Assembly: GCF_028583425.1 (NCBI RefSeq)
Contig: NC_072801.1
Coordinates: 20,728,001-20,792,000, forward strand
Direction of reading: 5' to 3'
Origin: Eublepharis macularius
Taxonomy: Eukaryota > Chordata > Lepidosauria > Squamata > Eublepharidae
Length of the DNA: 64,000 nucleotides
Part shown: positions 35,401 to 47,400 of the stretch, piece after piece
Layout of the letters: every line of letters starts with the position of its first letter
Numbering within the stretch: the first letter of the stretch is position 1
The notes under the pieces: generated by a model
What the model saw: only the letters and a program-made list of their open reading frames with translations
Told to the model about the DNA's origin: nothing
Databases searched by the model: none
Translations under genes and position numbers: made by a program

Positions 35401-38400
35401 TGGCTGGCTGCTGTTGCTGGACTAGACGGACCCTTGGTCTGATGCGGCAGGGCTTCTCCCTCATTTAGTGTGCTTTTCCCACTCCAAATACCAAAATATC
35501 TTTCTTATTGAGTATATTGTTTTGCTTCCTTCCTCCATGGAGTGGAGGTTCTCTCCCCAAATTTATCTTTACCACAGCCCTGTGGGGTAAATGAGGCTGA
35601 GGGAATGTGATTGGCCAAAGATTGCCTGCCGAGTTTTGTAGGAGGATGGGGACTCAAACCTGGGTCTCAGGTTCTAGTCCAATGCTCAGTCTGCTACCCT
35701 GCACTGGCTTTGGGAAACAAGCGAGTTTGACCATGATAGGCAAAAGGAGAGACCTTTCCAAAAAATGAGCCCGAAGAAAGTTGACTAATGGCAGGGAAGT
35801 TTTTTGGGAAGGGACCAGTTCATAAAAATCCAAAAACTGAAAACCTTGGAAAAGTACAGGAGGAGTGTAGTGGTGCTGTACCTCCATTAGTGGATATACT
35901 GTCCCAGGTCCCTCTGAGATAGAATGAATCTCCAGGTGTTTTGTTTTTGTTTCTCTAGCTGCCCCCTTAATGGTTTCTGGGGAGCAAAGGGTCAACTTGG
36001 CGAAGGCAAAAGTCAAACAGAGCTACAGCCAGTTGGAGCAAGACTTGCAGAAGCGGAAGGCAGAGACCCAGGCCAACGAGGCCGTGTTCCCAGCGGGTGT
36101 TCCCGGTATCCGGATCAAGGAGGAGCCAGTGAGCGACGAGGAGGCCATGGACACATCCATCTGTGACGGCCTCAACAATGGGCTGTCCAACGGCATCCAT
36201 TCGGAGGAGAACTCAGTGGACTCCTTGAATGGCCACTTGGGGGGCCAGGAAAGAATCATAGAAGAACTTAGGGCCTTTGTGATGGCAACATTTAAGAAAC
36301 AGTTTGTTCTTACCCTACGGGAGCTCAAACGGTTATTTAATCTGCATGTGGCCAGCCTGCCTCCTGGGAATCTCTTGTTCAGCGGCATTTCAGACAAAAT
36401 GTTGCAGGACGTGGTGTTGGACGTGGGCTGCAAACAAATAACGGTGCCTGTGAGTATGCTGTTCTTTTTATTATTATTGTCCATTAGCTTGGTGGCTGGC
36501 CGCAAGTAGTGTGGAAAGGAGTGGCTGCGGTGCTGTGATGCCACAGCAGGCCTGTTGTAAGAAGCGGTGATGTCTCAGAAGGGGGTGAGACTGCCTTGCG
36601 CTTGGCCGCTACAAAGGGCCAGAAATTACGTCCTAAAAGCAGGACTTTGAATGTCAACTTGTGGCTTCACTATTTAGCAAAAATACTGTTTGCGTCCCAG
36701 GGGAGGGGTGTGTGCCACTTTGTGGCTGCAAGTTGGTTGCAGAGCCTTTTATGAAAGTCAGCAGATGTGCCTGACACATGCAAACAACTAACCCTAGTTG
36801 TACAAAAAGCTGTGGCACTAATGGATCCTTTCCCCCCTTCCTAGTTGTGTGTGTGTGTGTGTTTTTAATCCTACTGTATCTTGAAGGCCAGGGCAAGCCT
36901 GCTATAAACCAGCTTATACATATACATTCTTCAAACACCAGAAACCTGTTAACAACTGTACACTAACTATTTAAAATTAGCCTCTAAAATCAGTCTAAAG
37001 GGGATGGGTTTTGCAGCATTTCTTAAGAACGTTCCTGGCAGCATGCACTGGTGACCTGATGCAGAAGAGCACAGTAGGACTCCTGTAGGCTGAACAGTTG
37101 AGTAGAAGAGGAATTTCTGATGTGATGGTTAGAGCGTTGGACTAGGATGAGGAAGACGGTAGTTCAAATCTCTGCTTGCCATGGAGCTTGATGGGTGACC
37201 CATAGGCCAGACAGGTACTCTCAGCCTAACCTACTTCACGGGGCTGTTTTGAGGAAAAGAGGAGAACCACATACATCTTCCTGAGCTTTGGGGAAGGCCT
37301 GGGTTAATCTAATTAACATGGAGCTTCACGTGCTGCAATCCCACTGCTGCCACCTTATCCCACCCTTGACTCAGCATAGTGGACATTATCATTACCACCT
37401 CCATTTTCTGCTTGCGAAGCCCCTGTGGGATAGATTATGTACATACATGCTGTCAAATCACAATGGATTTAGGACCGCCCCAGCAAGAGGCTTTCAAGGC
37501 AAGGGAGAAGCAGAGGTGGTTTGCCGTTGCCTTCCTTTGCAGTCATTCTTGGTGATCCCCCACCCAAGTAGTGACTCTGCTTAGCTTCTCTAATCTGATG
37601 AGGCTGGGCTATATCATGCCGCCTTCCCTTCTGCAATGTGATGTAGACTAACTAGGTTGAGAGAAAATGACTGGTCCGGTGTCACCAAGTGAGGTTGCAG
37701 GCCCAGTGGGGACTTGATCCTTGATCTTTCTGGTTCTTGCCTGTCCCTTGCCTACTCCACCCAGGCTTTGTTAGGGATAGGGGAGTATACATCGTTTGAC
37801 TTGGGGTAAGGCAGCTTCATGTGCTGGATTTAACTCTTTCTCTCCAAACAGAAAGGCAGGACATTGATGGATGCTGAAGAGATGCCAATTTGACTCCTTT
37901 TCTATCTGCTGTATGGATGTGCTGTTAGAGTGCAGGTCTTTGCATAATGCCTGCACTTTAGAAAAATGGTACTCACAAACTTGCCTTCCCTCTTCCCTTC
38001 TGTCGCCATGTGTTCTCCCCCCCCCCCCCCCGGCATTCTCTTAAAATGCATCTTTTTTTAATCTAAAAGCCTAGAACTATTTTCAAAAGGAACCAGCTTT
38101 CTCAGGATGTCTTGATTCAGTTCCCAATACACACTTGATTGCGTCGCTATTGCAAAATCTGCAGGACTAGGCTGCCAGGTTCCTGTTGCCGTTTTGCTTT
38201 GGCCTCTGCCTGGGCAGCAAACCGGCATGCAGTTAACTGGAACAGAGCAGGCGCTGCCACGGAAGGGCTGCAGTTTTGTCCGCGGCAGTAATTTTGAAGA
38301 GTCAAAGCCAAAAGGAAAGAAAGAAAAACAGCCATGACTCAAAGGCGGTGGCATGTCAGAAGGGAGTGACTCTTTTGGCCAGGCTTGTGTGCCATGGCTT

Positions 38401-41400
38401 TGCAGGGTGGGTCTTTTCAGCTAGAAAAGTGGTTGCTCCTCAGAACTATGGCTGTGTAGTGGAAGGAGCCACAGCTAAGCAGTAGAGCACCTGCATGGTA
38501 CCTAAAAAGTCCTAAATTCAATGTGCAGCATCTCCTGTTTTTTTTTTTTAATTTGCAATTTTATTTATTTTTTCCAGAAAAAAAGCTTTCTAATATAACA
38601 ACAATCAAACAGATCAACCAATTTATTTTCTATAACTAACAATTTCAACTTTATGCTTTAAGTGATAAATAGCTATGTAAAATAGACAAACATGGTAAAG
38701 AACTTAATATGAACTAACAATACTCCAAGTTGATAACATTTGCTAAATAGTGACTTCAAAAGGATGTTAATGCTTTAAAATAATCCACGTTTAAACCTGT
38801 TGGGTTTGTTGATTCATTGTCTGTGAGAAATTCAAGGACAGGTAGCCATTGACTGAAAAAGTTCTCATTTTTTTTGATGTTTCAAGTTGTGTGATATAGT
38901 TGGCTAGCTTTTCCAAAATGAAATACTCCCATAGTTGACTTTGCCATATCGTAGTTGATGGTGGGTTGTTTGATTTCCAGTTAGAGGCTATAACGGTTTT
39001 GGCTATGGACAGTAGTATCATAATAAGATTTTTCCTGATCTTTGGAATTGTTGGGTCATTCCTTTCAGGAGTCATTGTTACTTCATATCCTGTAATGCTT
39101 TTAATAGCCTTCGTTACTGATTTCCAGAAAGTTTGTATGTGCCTGCACTCCCACCAGCAGTGCATAAAACTACCTATTTCCCCACAGTTTTTCCAACATT
39201 TGGGAGAATTTGCATGGTTTATATGGTGTATTTTGAGGAGTCAGTAGGGTTGCCAGCCTCCAGGTAGTTACAAAACTCAGAGGCACCCCCACTACTAGAA
39301 ACTATAAACGTCAAGTAGAAAGCTACACGTGAGGTGCAGAAACAATAATTATTGTAATGAGTCACAATAACAAAAGGCACAGTGGCAATAGTTACATACA
39401 AATCAAATATAGTCACACAAGTAAACAATGCCGGAGTGTAGCCTCACTCCGCTGCAGTCAAGTATAATAAAAGAACGCCCCACAAGTCCAAACCACCTTG
39501 GTTAGGCAATAGTTAAAGCCAATTGAAGTCAAAAAGAAGTAAACGCCGTGGGTTCGTAGGACCGGGGCTGAAGGCGCCTGTGTGGCACACCGGAGAATCC
39601 GTCCAACAAACAGGGCCGGCAAATGCTACCTGTTGTTTCGTGGATTCACTTCCTCCAGGACGGTTATCTGCGGCTTCCAATAAACAAAAAAGTTTCTACA
39701 GTGAAAAGATCACAATCACATTAGTCCAAGAGAAAAAAGCTTCAGTCAACAAGTTAATCAAACGGCTGCTAAGGTCTTACACACCGGCATTGTTTACTTG
39801 TGTGACTATATTTGATTTGTATGTAACTATTGCCACTGTGCCTTTTGTCATTGTGACTCATTACAATAATTATTGTTTCTGCACCTCACGTGTAGCTTTC
39901 TACTTGATGTTTATAGCCTCCAGGTAGTGGCTGGAGATCTCCTGGAATTACAACTGGTCTTCAGGCCACAAAGATCAGTTCACCTGGAGAAAATGGCTCC
40001 TTTGGGGGGTGGGCTCTATGGAATTATGCCATTCCAAGATCCTTTCCCTCCCCAAACCCCGCTTTCTCCAGGTGCTGGAGCTGGCAACCCTAGGAGTCAG
40101 GTACCAGTGAGTTAAGATTTTTATCGTTTGCAACTTATCTTTAAGGATCTTCAGCATCTCCAGTTAAGATTTGGCAGTAAGTGATGTGATGAGAAAAACC
40201 TCTGTGATAGAGCCTGGAGAGTTGCTTCCAGTCTGAGTAGACAATACTGACTTTTGACGGGCCAAGGGTCTGATTCAGTATAGTGCAGCTGCATATGTTT
40301 CCCATAGTTCTTTGGCCCTTCTGTGCTTACAGAAGCACATTTTAGCCAGGGTTAAGTTACTAAAATGAGGCTATAGCTAACCAAGGTTTATCTTATCCTT
40401 CCTTCAAGGAGGGTCTCTACTTTGCCATTTTATTTTCACAACCACCTTGTCAAGTAAGCTAAGCTGAGAGAGGATGAGTGGCTAGAAATCCACAGAGATG
40501 CTGCGCAGCTACGTTGAACTTGGGTCTTCCCCAGTTTTGGTCCAACCCCTTCACTCACCCTGGTTTACAATAGTTAAGAGTTTTGCGTCTTAATTGGAGA
40601 ATGTCCAAAAAAGGGGAAGCATTGGATATTTTGGTAGGTGAAATATAAATAGTTCAAGTGGTGAAAGAGAGGATCTGGCTGTTCCTTGAGAGAGACAGAA
40701 GCATTGCAGTGACTGTGCTGGCAAAACTCGTGGTGAACGGAGTTTGTTTAGAGATACTAAAACTAAACCCTCCCAAAAGACTGTAAAACTGTGCTTTTAC
40801 ACCCAAACATGTGAGGGCTCTGTTCAGCATTTGGTCCGACAGTCAGTCTCTGTTTTTACCAGCTCCCAGTTAATGGCGAATGCATGACTGTTGCCGTTGC
40901 CATGAAAGCACTTCAAAAATATTTTGAAGAACCAAACCGCTCTGCTGGCTCAGAGAGATGGTGCAAGGTAGCCTGTCTCAGTGCAGCTGAATAGGAAATA
41001 TTGGTGTTGAGCAGAGAGCAGAGCATCTGGAGGAACGCAGCATTCTTTCCCCCTTTGGTTTTAACCTTTATGGCTGTGTAGATTCCTGGTTGCAAATGGA
41101 TTGCTAGGAGTTTAGGTGTGGGAGAGCTTGAATCTCCTGGGTTAAGTCTGGCCGAAAAGCAGGATAAAAAAACCCAAGTTTGCTCCTTAAACCCAAGTTT
41201 GCTCCTTAAAGCTGCCTCCCAGCAATAAAAACATAATACCAAAAAATAACCTGCAAAATGTTTATTCGGTAGGAGGCTCTTGGACGATGGAAGGTTTCTG
41301 GCCTCATTCCTGCTTTCCCTGGGATGTCCTTATTTAATGATGGAAGGTGGAAGGAAAGGAGTTCTCTGTCATGCTTGGATCCTGCTCCAGCAGAGGGGTG

Positions 41401-44400
41401 CCAGGCTGTGGCTTACTGTCTCCCCAGCTGTCCCATTGATAGGTTTAGACCTGTGTGATGCACTAGTTAGAGTGCGGGACTAGGATTTGGGAGATCCAGG
41501 TTTGAATCACCAGTTTGCCAGGGAAGATTGCTCATTGATCTTGGGGCAGTATCTCCCAGCCCAACCTACCTCACAGGGCGGTTGTCGTGAAAATAAAGTG
41601 GAGGTGGGGAGAACAACGTTGTATACTACTTTAGGTCGCCATTGAGGGGAGGTAGGCAGAGTATAAATGCAAAAACGCATCTGGAACGTGGCTAATGAGC
41701 TGCTGGGCTTAAACTTTGACAACCTTTTAAAATGCAAAAACGAGGCTGAATCCACATGTACCGGCATAGCGCTATACTGTCAGAATGCCAGCATCTTCCT
41801 GGCACGATTTCTGATGTCATTGCGCCACGAGAGCGGCATCATGGTGTGATGATGTCAGAAATCACGCTAGGGAGACGCTGGCATTCTGACAGTTTAGCAT
41901 TATGCCGGTACGTGTGGATTCAGCACGAGTTAGGGCATGCAACTTTGCATCTGTGACTAGTAAGTTGAAAGCAGACTGCATCAGTACTTTGAGAACAATT
42001 TTGGACTCTCCGAAGCAGATTTTCTCCATATGTTTCCATAGGGGGCTGACTAAATCAGGTGGCAGGGAGGGGGCTATCTTGGGTTTTATTGTGTTGGTTT
42101 TAAATTGGAGAATTTTAACTTTGACTTGTAAGCTCCCTTGAGCCATAAAGAAAGGTGGAAGATAAGTATCATACAAATAAATGGAGTGAGCCACAGTCCT
42201 GAAGAATGCTAGTTCCAATCTCATTTCTGCTACAGACTTCCTAAGAGGTTTTAGATGAGCAGGGGTGTAAAACAGAAAATGTTTAAGCCATAACAATTCA
42301 CTTTACTGTAAAGGATTTCTGATGTTTGGAAATCTGGTTACCGTTGCATTCCAGGCTGTTAATGACTGTACATGTGATGGATTTTGGAGCACATGAACAC
42401 TAATTTTTTGTAAAATCAATAGAAGAGCTGATAATATATAAAAAGATGCATGTAGAACTGAGCTTGTGAAACTGAAACATTCACATTTTTGCTAGTTTAA
42501 ACAGTTGCTTTGTAAAAGGAAACAACCTCCATGTCCTGTAATGTATGGATAATACTGGCCTATCTCAGTATTATCTCAGGAGTTTGAATGAGGAATAGCT
42601 GCACCAAAGTTGTTGTTGATAAGGAGATCTCTTCTTGAGGGAATAACAGATGAAAATTTCATCTGCATTATATCAAACTTGGTATTGTTATTTGTGGATT
42701 AAGTACATACTGTCCGATTGTAAGGATTTTGTACAAATCCTGCTTTGGTTGATGCACTTAAAAAAAAATGAAAGCCAATAATTCTGACTGGTGCAACCTG
42801 TCTTCAGTTTCCCCCCCAGACTCCCGCGTTACCAGATGAACAGAAGGTCTTTGCACTTTGGGAAGCGGGTGATATGCATGATCAGGTGAGCTGATAACCA
42901 GAACTGTTCTTCCAGTACAGCAATGCCTGGCACTGCCATTTTGCAAAAAAAAATAAAGAAGGTACATGCTGATTTGGATCTTTTAAATCTGTTCCACTAG
43001 CGGTGCCTCTGCTAGCAGCATGGATCCAAGGGATCTAACTGATTGTTAGTGGTGTTCTTCATTAATTCTTTCCTCACGTTTATATACTGCCTTCCTCCAA
43101 GGAGCTTGGGATGGGTTGAGTGTACCTGGCTGCATCCATTGAGAGAATGATGCCCCCTCTGTTGGCCTTCCTGGGACCAGAGGGAGGGAGGCAGAGACTG
43201 CAAGTCCTCTTTTTTCCACCTGGCTTTCACCAAAAGACCTTTGGCTGTTCCTGTCCGTTCCCCGAACTGTCACTTTTCAGAGCTTTCCCACCTGATCATT
43301 GTATAACCATGATACCGACTTGTTCAAAAACAGGGCTCAACTATTCCTGTGGGTTTCCCCCCCCCTTGCTGTTTCCTGAACTGTGATGTAGCAGTGTTAC
43401 TTTAAGCTCTACACTGTCTTGAGTGAAGTGATAGATGGTATATAAATATGCTAAATGAATGGACTGAAGGCTTTGTCTGTTTCTTCTCAACCCTAAGAGG
43501 TTGAAATAGGTTCACATAGAACCAGTTGTGGGTTTTTTATGTTCTCTTTGCCACCTGTAGCCTGACAAAGTTTCTTAATTAAACTGATCTTGTTGCTCTG
43601 GGCGCTGGTAAATACAGGGTTATTTAAGAACTGCAGTCTGGTGTGTTGGATTATGGCAGGCGGTGGATTAAAGACAAGGAAGCCTCCTGAGCTTTTTAAA
43701 TGGGCAATTCCCTAGCCATGTGCTTCATGAGGAATAAATACCAAAATCCTAAAGTAGCCTACAGAAGAGGCTCAGTCATGGCTCTGTGTGCCTTCCCTCT
43801 GACGAGCTTTTGCTGACCAGGGTGGTAGAAGGGTCCCAGGGCAGATGGGATGACCAGCTTTTTGTAAAGGTGGATTTAATGAGACTTGGATTCCACCTTT
43901 TTTCCTTCATTGGACTTGGCATATACAGCTTCCCATCTGGGCATGGAACATAAGAGCAACCCCGCTGGGTTAGACCAGTGGTTAATCTAGAGCAGCCTTT
44001 TGTTTCCCCAAGTGGCCAGACCTGGGCATATAGCTTAGAGCTTCCCCTGGTATATGCCTCCAGAAATAGAGGTTCTGTGAGGCTGTCATGGCTAATCGCC
44101 ATTGATGGGAAGCTCTTCCATGAGCACATCTACTCTCCTTTTAAGTTTCTGACCAGTTTAGCATTGGGACGGAGTGCTGTAGGATGTAGTCTGATGAACT
44201 ATTTGGACCATGCATGCTGACACTCCTTTCACCAGTTTCCTGTTCTTTCCAATAAATAGAACATGGTACCCTGTGATTAGGACTTCATAGCAGGAAGTGG
44301 CAAGCATGTTAGCTTCAGCACGCCACGAGGCTCTCCATTTTGGCTGCCAGAGGCCAAAGGATCTATTGCTGCACAAGGGTTTAAGACGTGGGCTCTAGTC

Positions 44401-47400
44401 TGCAAAAGTGGGTGCCAGAAAAAACCTCATGGTTCCTTTTCATGCACCTCAGTGGCCCACTTAGATTTGTAGCACACATTGGTTTCTTTATACATCAGTG
44501 ACTTTCCGAGGATGATCAGATGGAACAGAGGCTCTTGCAGAGAGATGGAGCATACTCCTCTCAGGGCTGGTGTCTTTGGGGTTTATGCTCTGTAAAAATA
44601 GGCTTCTAGCATGTAAGAATGAAGAGTAATGTCCAGACAACTGGACAAAAATGGTCTTAAATGAATGCACCGTCCAGTTATTCTGCCCCCTATCTCAGTC
44701 CTTTAATTTGTTCAATGGGTTAACCTCCAAAAGACAGAAAGAGATTTAAGTAATAGGCTGTGAGATGCTTTGAACAGAAATGCCAAATTTGTCCTCACGC
44801 TCCCTATCATATCTGGTGGGAATGCCCAGTTATTCAAGTCTTTTGGAGGGAAATTTATGAGGAGACTATAAAGATTGTTAAGGTTTCTTTTCCTTATAAT
44901 GTTAAAGTGATGTTATTTGATATTTGGAATGATTGTAGGTTGACAAAAGAAAAATACAACTTTGATTTCAATATTGTTGGCAGCTGCAAGGTTATTAATA
45001 GCTAAACATTGGAAATCGGATACACCACCTACGAAGATGCAATGGTACAATAAAATATGGGAGATGTATGTAATGAGTAGAATAACCAACAATTCCTTTT
45101 TGAGGAAAATGTGATAAATATGTGGAAAGCTAGTCATGAAGAGGAGTGGAATATGGTATTAGAATATCTAAAGTGTATTAATATTATCCCAAATAGGAAG
45201 GATTGCAATGTGTTTTTGAATTAATTCGAACTTAAAAATTTGTTATTTCCCCTTTGTTTTTGTTTGTTTGTTTTTTAGTTTTTAAGATATTATGGGTATT
45301 GGAGTATTGTGTGTTTTGTTTTTGTCAAAAAAAATTTTAAAAATTGTCCTCACACCAGTACTAGCCTGCAAGTTCAAGGATAATTGGAAAGAATTTGAGC
45401 AAAGCAGCCTAGCCAGGAAAAAACTATGACATCCTGGTAACAGACGGGCTGGCCTTTACATCTGTGCCTACGTTGCCACTCACACATTTCATGATTTTGC
45501 TTCTGCTGGTTCATCTTGCACACCAAGTTGAATTTTGCTTCTCCCTCTCTCAAAGCATCGGCAGATCTTGCTTGAAGTTTTCTCCAAAAACTACCGCGTA
45601 CGTAGGAACATCATCCAGAGTCGGCTGGCCCGGGAATTTGGCGAGGATATAGATAAGCAGGAAGTGGATAAAGTGTTGAAGGTAAATCTGGCATGTAGTT
45701 CCTTCTCAAAACAGAAATGCAAAGGTCCCATTGAAGGGTGTTCATTTTTTCCCCCAGAAGTCATTCCCATTTGTGAAATATTTTTGCCCCACTTTATTCA
45801 AAAGATCCCCCACCATGTCTTAAAATAACAAAGATGAAAACAATCAGAGAGGTGAAACAATAAAATAGTGCCAGAATCCCCCATATTAAATAATAATCCA
45901 GTCATATCTTGCAGCTCCAGTAATCCACATAAGTAACCCAGATGGAAAGCTTGGTGAAAAGGAGTGCTTTTTACAGACTTCCATGAAGGCTGATGCTTAG
46001 GAATCCTCCTATGGAGGAAATTCCATGGTTGTGCTGCCCCCACCAAGGAGGTCTTTTTGTCTGTGCGAACAACTACCAATACTTCAATGGTTATGCTGTT
46101 GTGTTAAATGGTGCTTCTTCGGATGGTTCAAGCATATGGAGATACTGAGGGTTTAAAATTAGTCACTATTCTTTCCTCCTGTACAGGGAGGCAGAAGGGA
46201 AAGAAGGTGTCAGGGAGAGGAGGCGAGTGATGATAAAAGAGGACAGAATGCCTGTGTCTGGTTGCTTTGAATGTGACAGCACAACAAAAGACAGACTCTG
46301 CGTGGAGTCCAAAACTAAAAAGATTGTTTTTGTTGGGTTTTAATAATAGCGTTTAGAAATTAGCGTGCACATGTTGGTGTGCTTATGGCACATCATGCAC
46401 TTTGTTGGATTAGTTTGCTTAAGGAGCTTCCCAAGGGTGTTGCCTTCTCGGCTTTGAATCCAATGCCCCAATTTGCAGTACATAACTGATTGAAGCAGAG
46501 CTTCACCCTGGGGCATGGGAATAACGTTCAACAAAGATGAACGTTCAGATAAGTTTGGGCCAATTAAGCAAGCCACTGACCCAAAGCCGCCTGTGATCTT
46601 GAAGTCCCTGGCAAGTTATGAAGTTGGCTGTTTCTCAATAACAGTAAGAGTGCCCTGCACAATTAGACCCATGGGGCATCTAGATCTATATATCCTGCCT
46701 CATGCAGTAGCCAAGGCTTTTCCCCCTTTGATTTTGGCTCCTAGGGCCAGTATTCTGAGGCTGTGTCTGAACGTGGAGGTTCCCTTTAGTTATTTTGGCT
46801 GGTAACCATTGACACCACCTCTCCCATGAATCTGTTTCCAGTCCCCTTTTAAAGCCCTCCGGGCCATTGCTGTTTGCTGGCAATGAATTGCATAAGAAGC
46901 ATTTCCTTTTGTTTGTTCTGAATCCATTGCCCACCAATGTCATTGGGTGCCTATAAGAGACAAAGAACTCACTATTCATTCTCAGCTCCATATAATTTTT
47001 ACACTTATGTTCCAACCATCCCAACAAGAAGGAAGAGGCTGGCCTAGAGACAGCCCAGCCCAGATAGCTGGGTATGATTTTTTTTTACTGCCATGTGTTC
47101 TCTCTGTAAATCTTCATTCAGTCTACTAATTAGTTAATTGGACCTATTAGAGGGTTTGCACTTTGGTCTGGAAATTACTCTTCCCACTATAGTTGGCTTT
47201 AAGATGCTGTTTTGAGTTTTCAGTAGGAGGTGGTAGAGAACACCTGCTGGCATTCTCACCGGAAACGTAGCTGCAGCCTAGAGGCTATCTTGTATTCTTA
47301 ATGCTGTAGAGCATCGACTCACCTGGGTTGTGTTTTTTCAGCTGTGGGTATCTATCACACAGCTGTCCTGGTTGCTGTGTCTCATTTTGAGTATAGCTAC

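Larger units (their letters stand above)
38536..40151 (-). mobile_element. antisense L1 3' fragment, itself interrupted
   Basis: The L1 parts are 38536-39243 and 40100-40151, with poly-T (the minus-strand A tail) starting at 38538. On the minus strand they encode the L1 ORF2 C-terminal Cys-rich region: ILTHWYLTP before the interruption, then SKYTIH and MHCWWECRHIQTFWKSV. A hAT MITE splits the L1 at 39244-40091. Confidence 0.82.
38461..40303 (+). repeat. tRNA-Ala-type SINE split by a nested insertion
   Basis: The head (AGCAGTAGAGCACCTGCATG to CAGCATCTCC) is at 38461-38535. The body (CAGCATCTCCAGTTAAGATT to GGTCTGATTCAGTATAGTGC) is at 40152-40303. The shared CAGCATCTCC at 38526-38535 and 40152-40161 is the target duplication of the inserted L1. 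Confidence 0.82.
36450..42807. other. large POLR3E intron before the exon at 42808
   Basis: This 6.4-kb intron carries a (GT)n run (about 36846-36863), sense and antisense tRNA SINEs (37110-37310 and 37370-37760), a 5S SINE (37440-37625), the nested cluster 38461-40303, an antisense SINE (40370-40560), a 19-bp duplication (41170-41207), a sense SINE (41450-41675) and a palindromic MITE (41742-41930). About 42000-42780 looks single-copy. No exon is seen. Confidence 0.6.
42886..45555. other. POLR3E intron before the exon at 45556
   Basis: It contains a LINE-type tail near 43380-43460, an antisense CR1 3' end (43945-44180) and a sense L1 3' end (44799-45343). The rest shows no recognisable gene or repeat. 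Confidence 0.55.

Noticed and set aside
42814-42819. alternative acceptor at CCCCCCCAG|ACT for the POLR3E exon at 42808
   Set aside because: TCTTCAG at 42807 gives FPPQT at the joint, as in human RPC5. The inner AG would drop four conserved residues. It remains possible as a minor in-frame variant.
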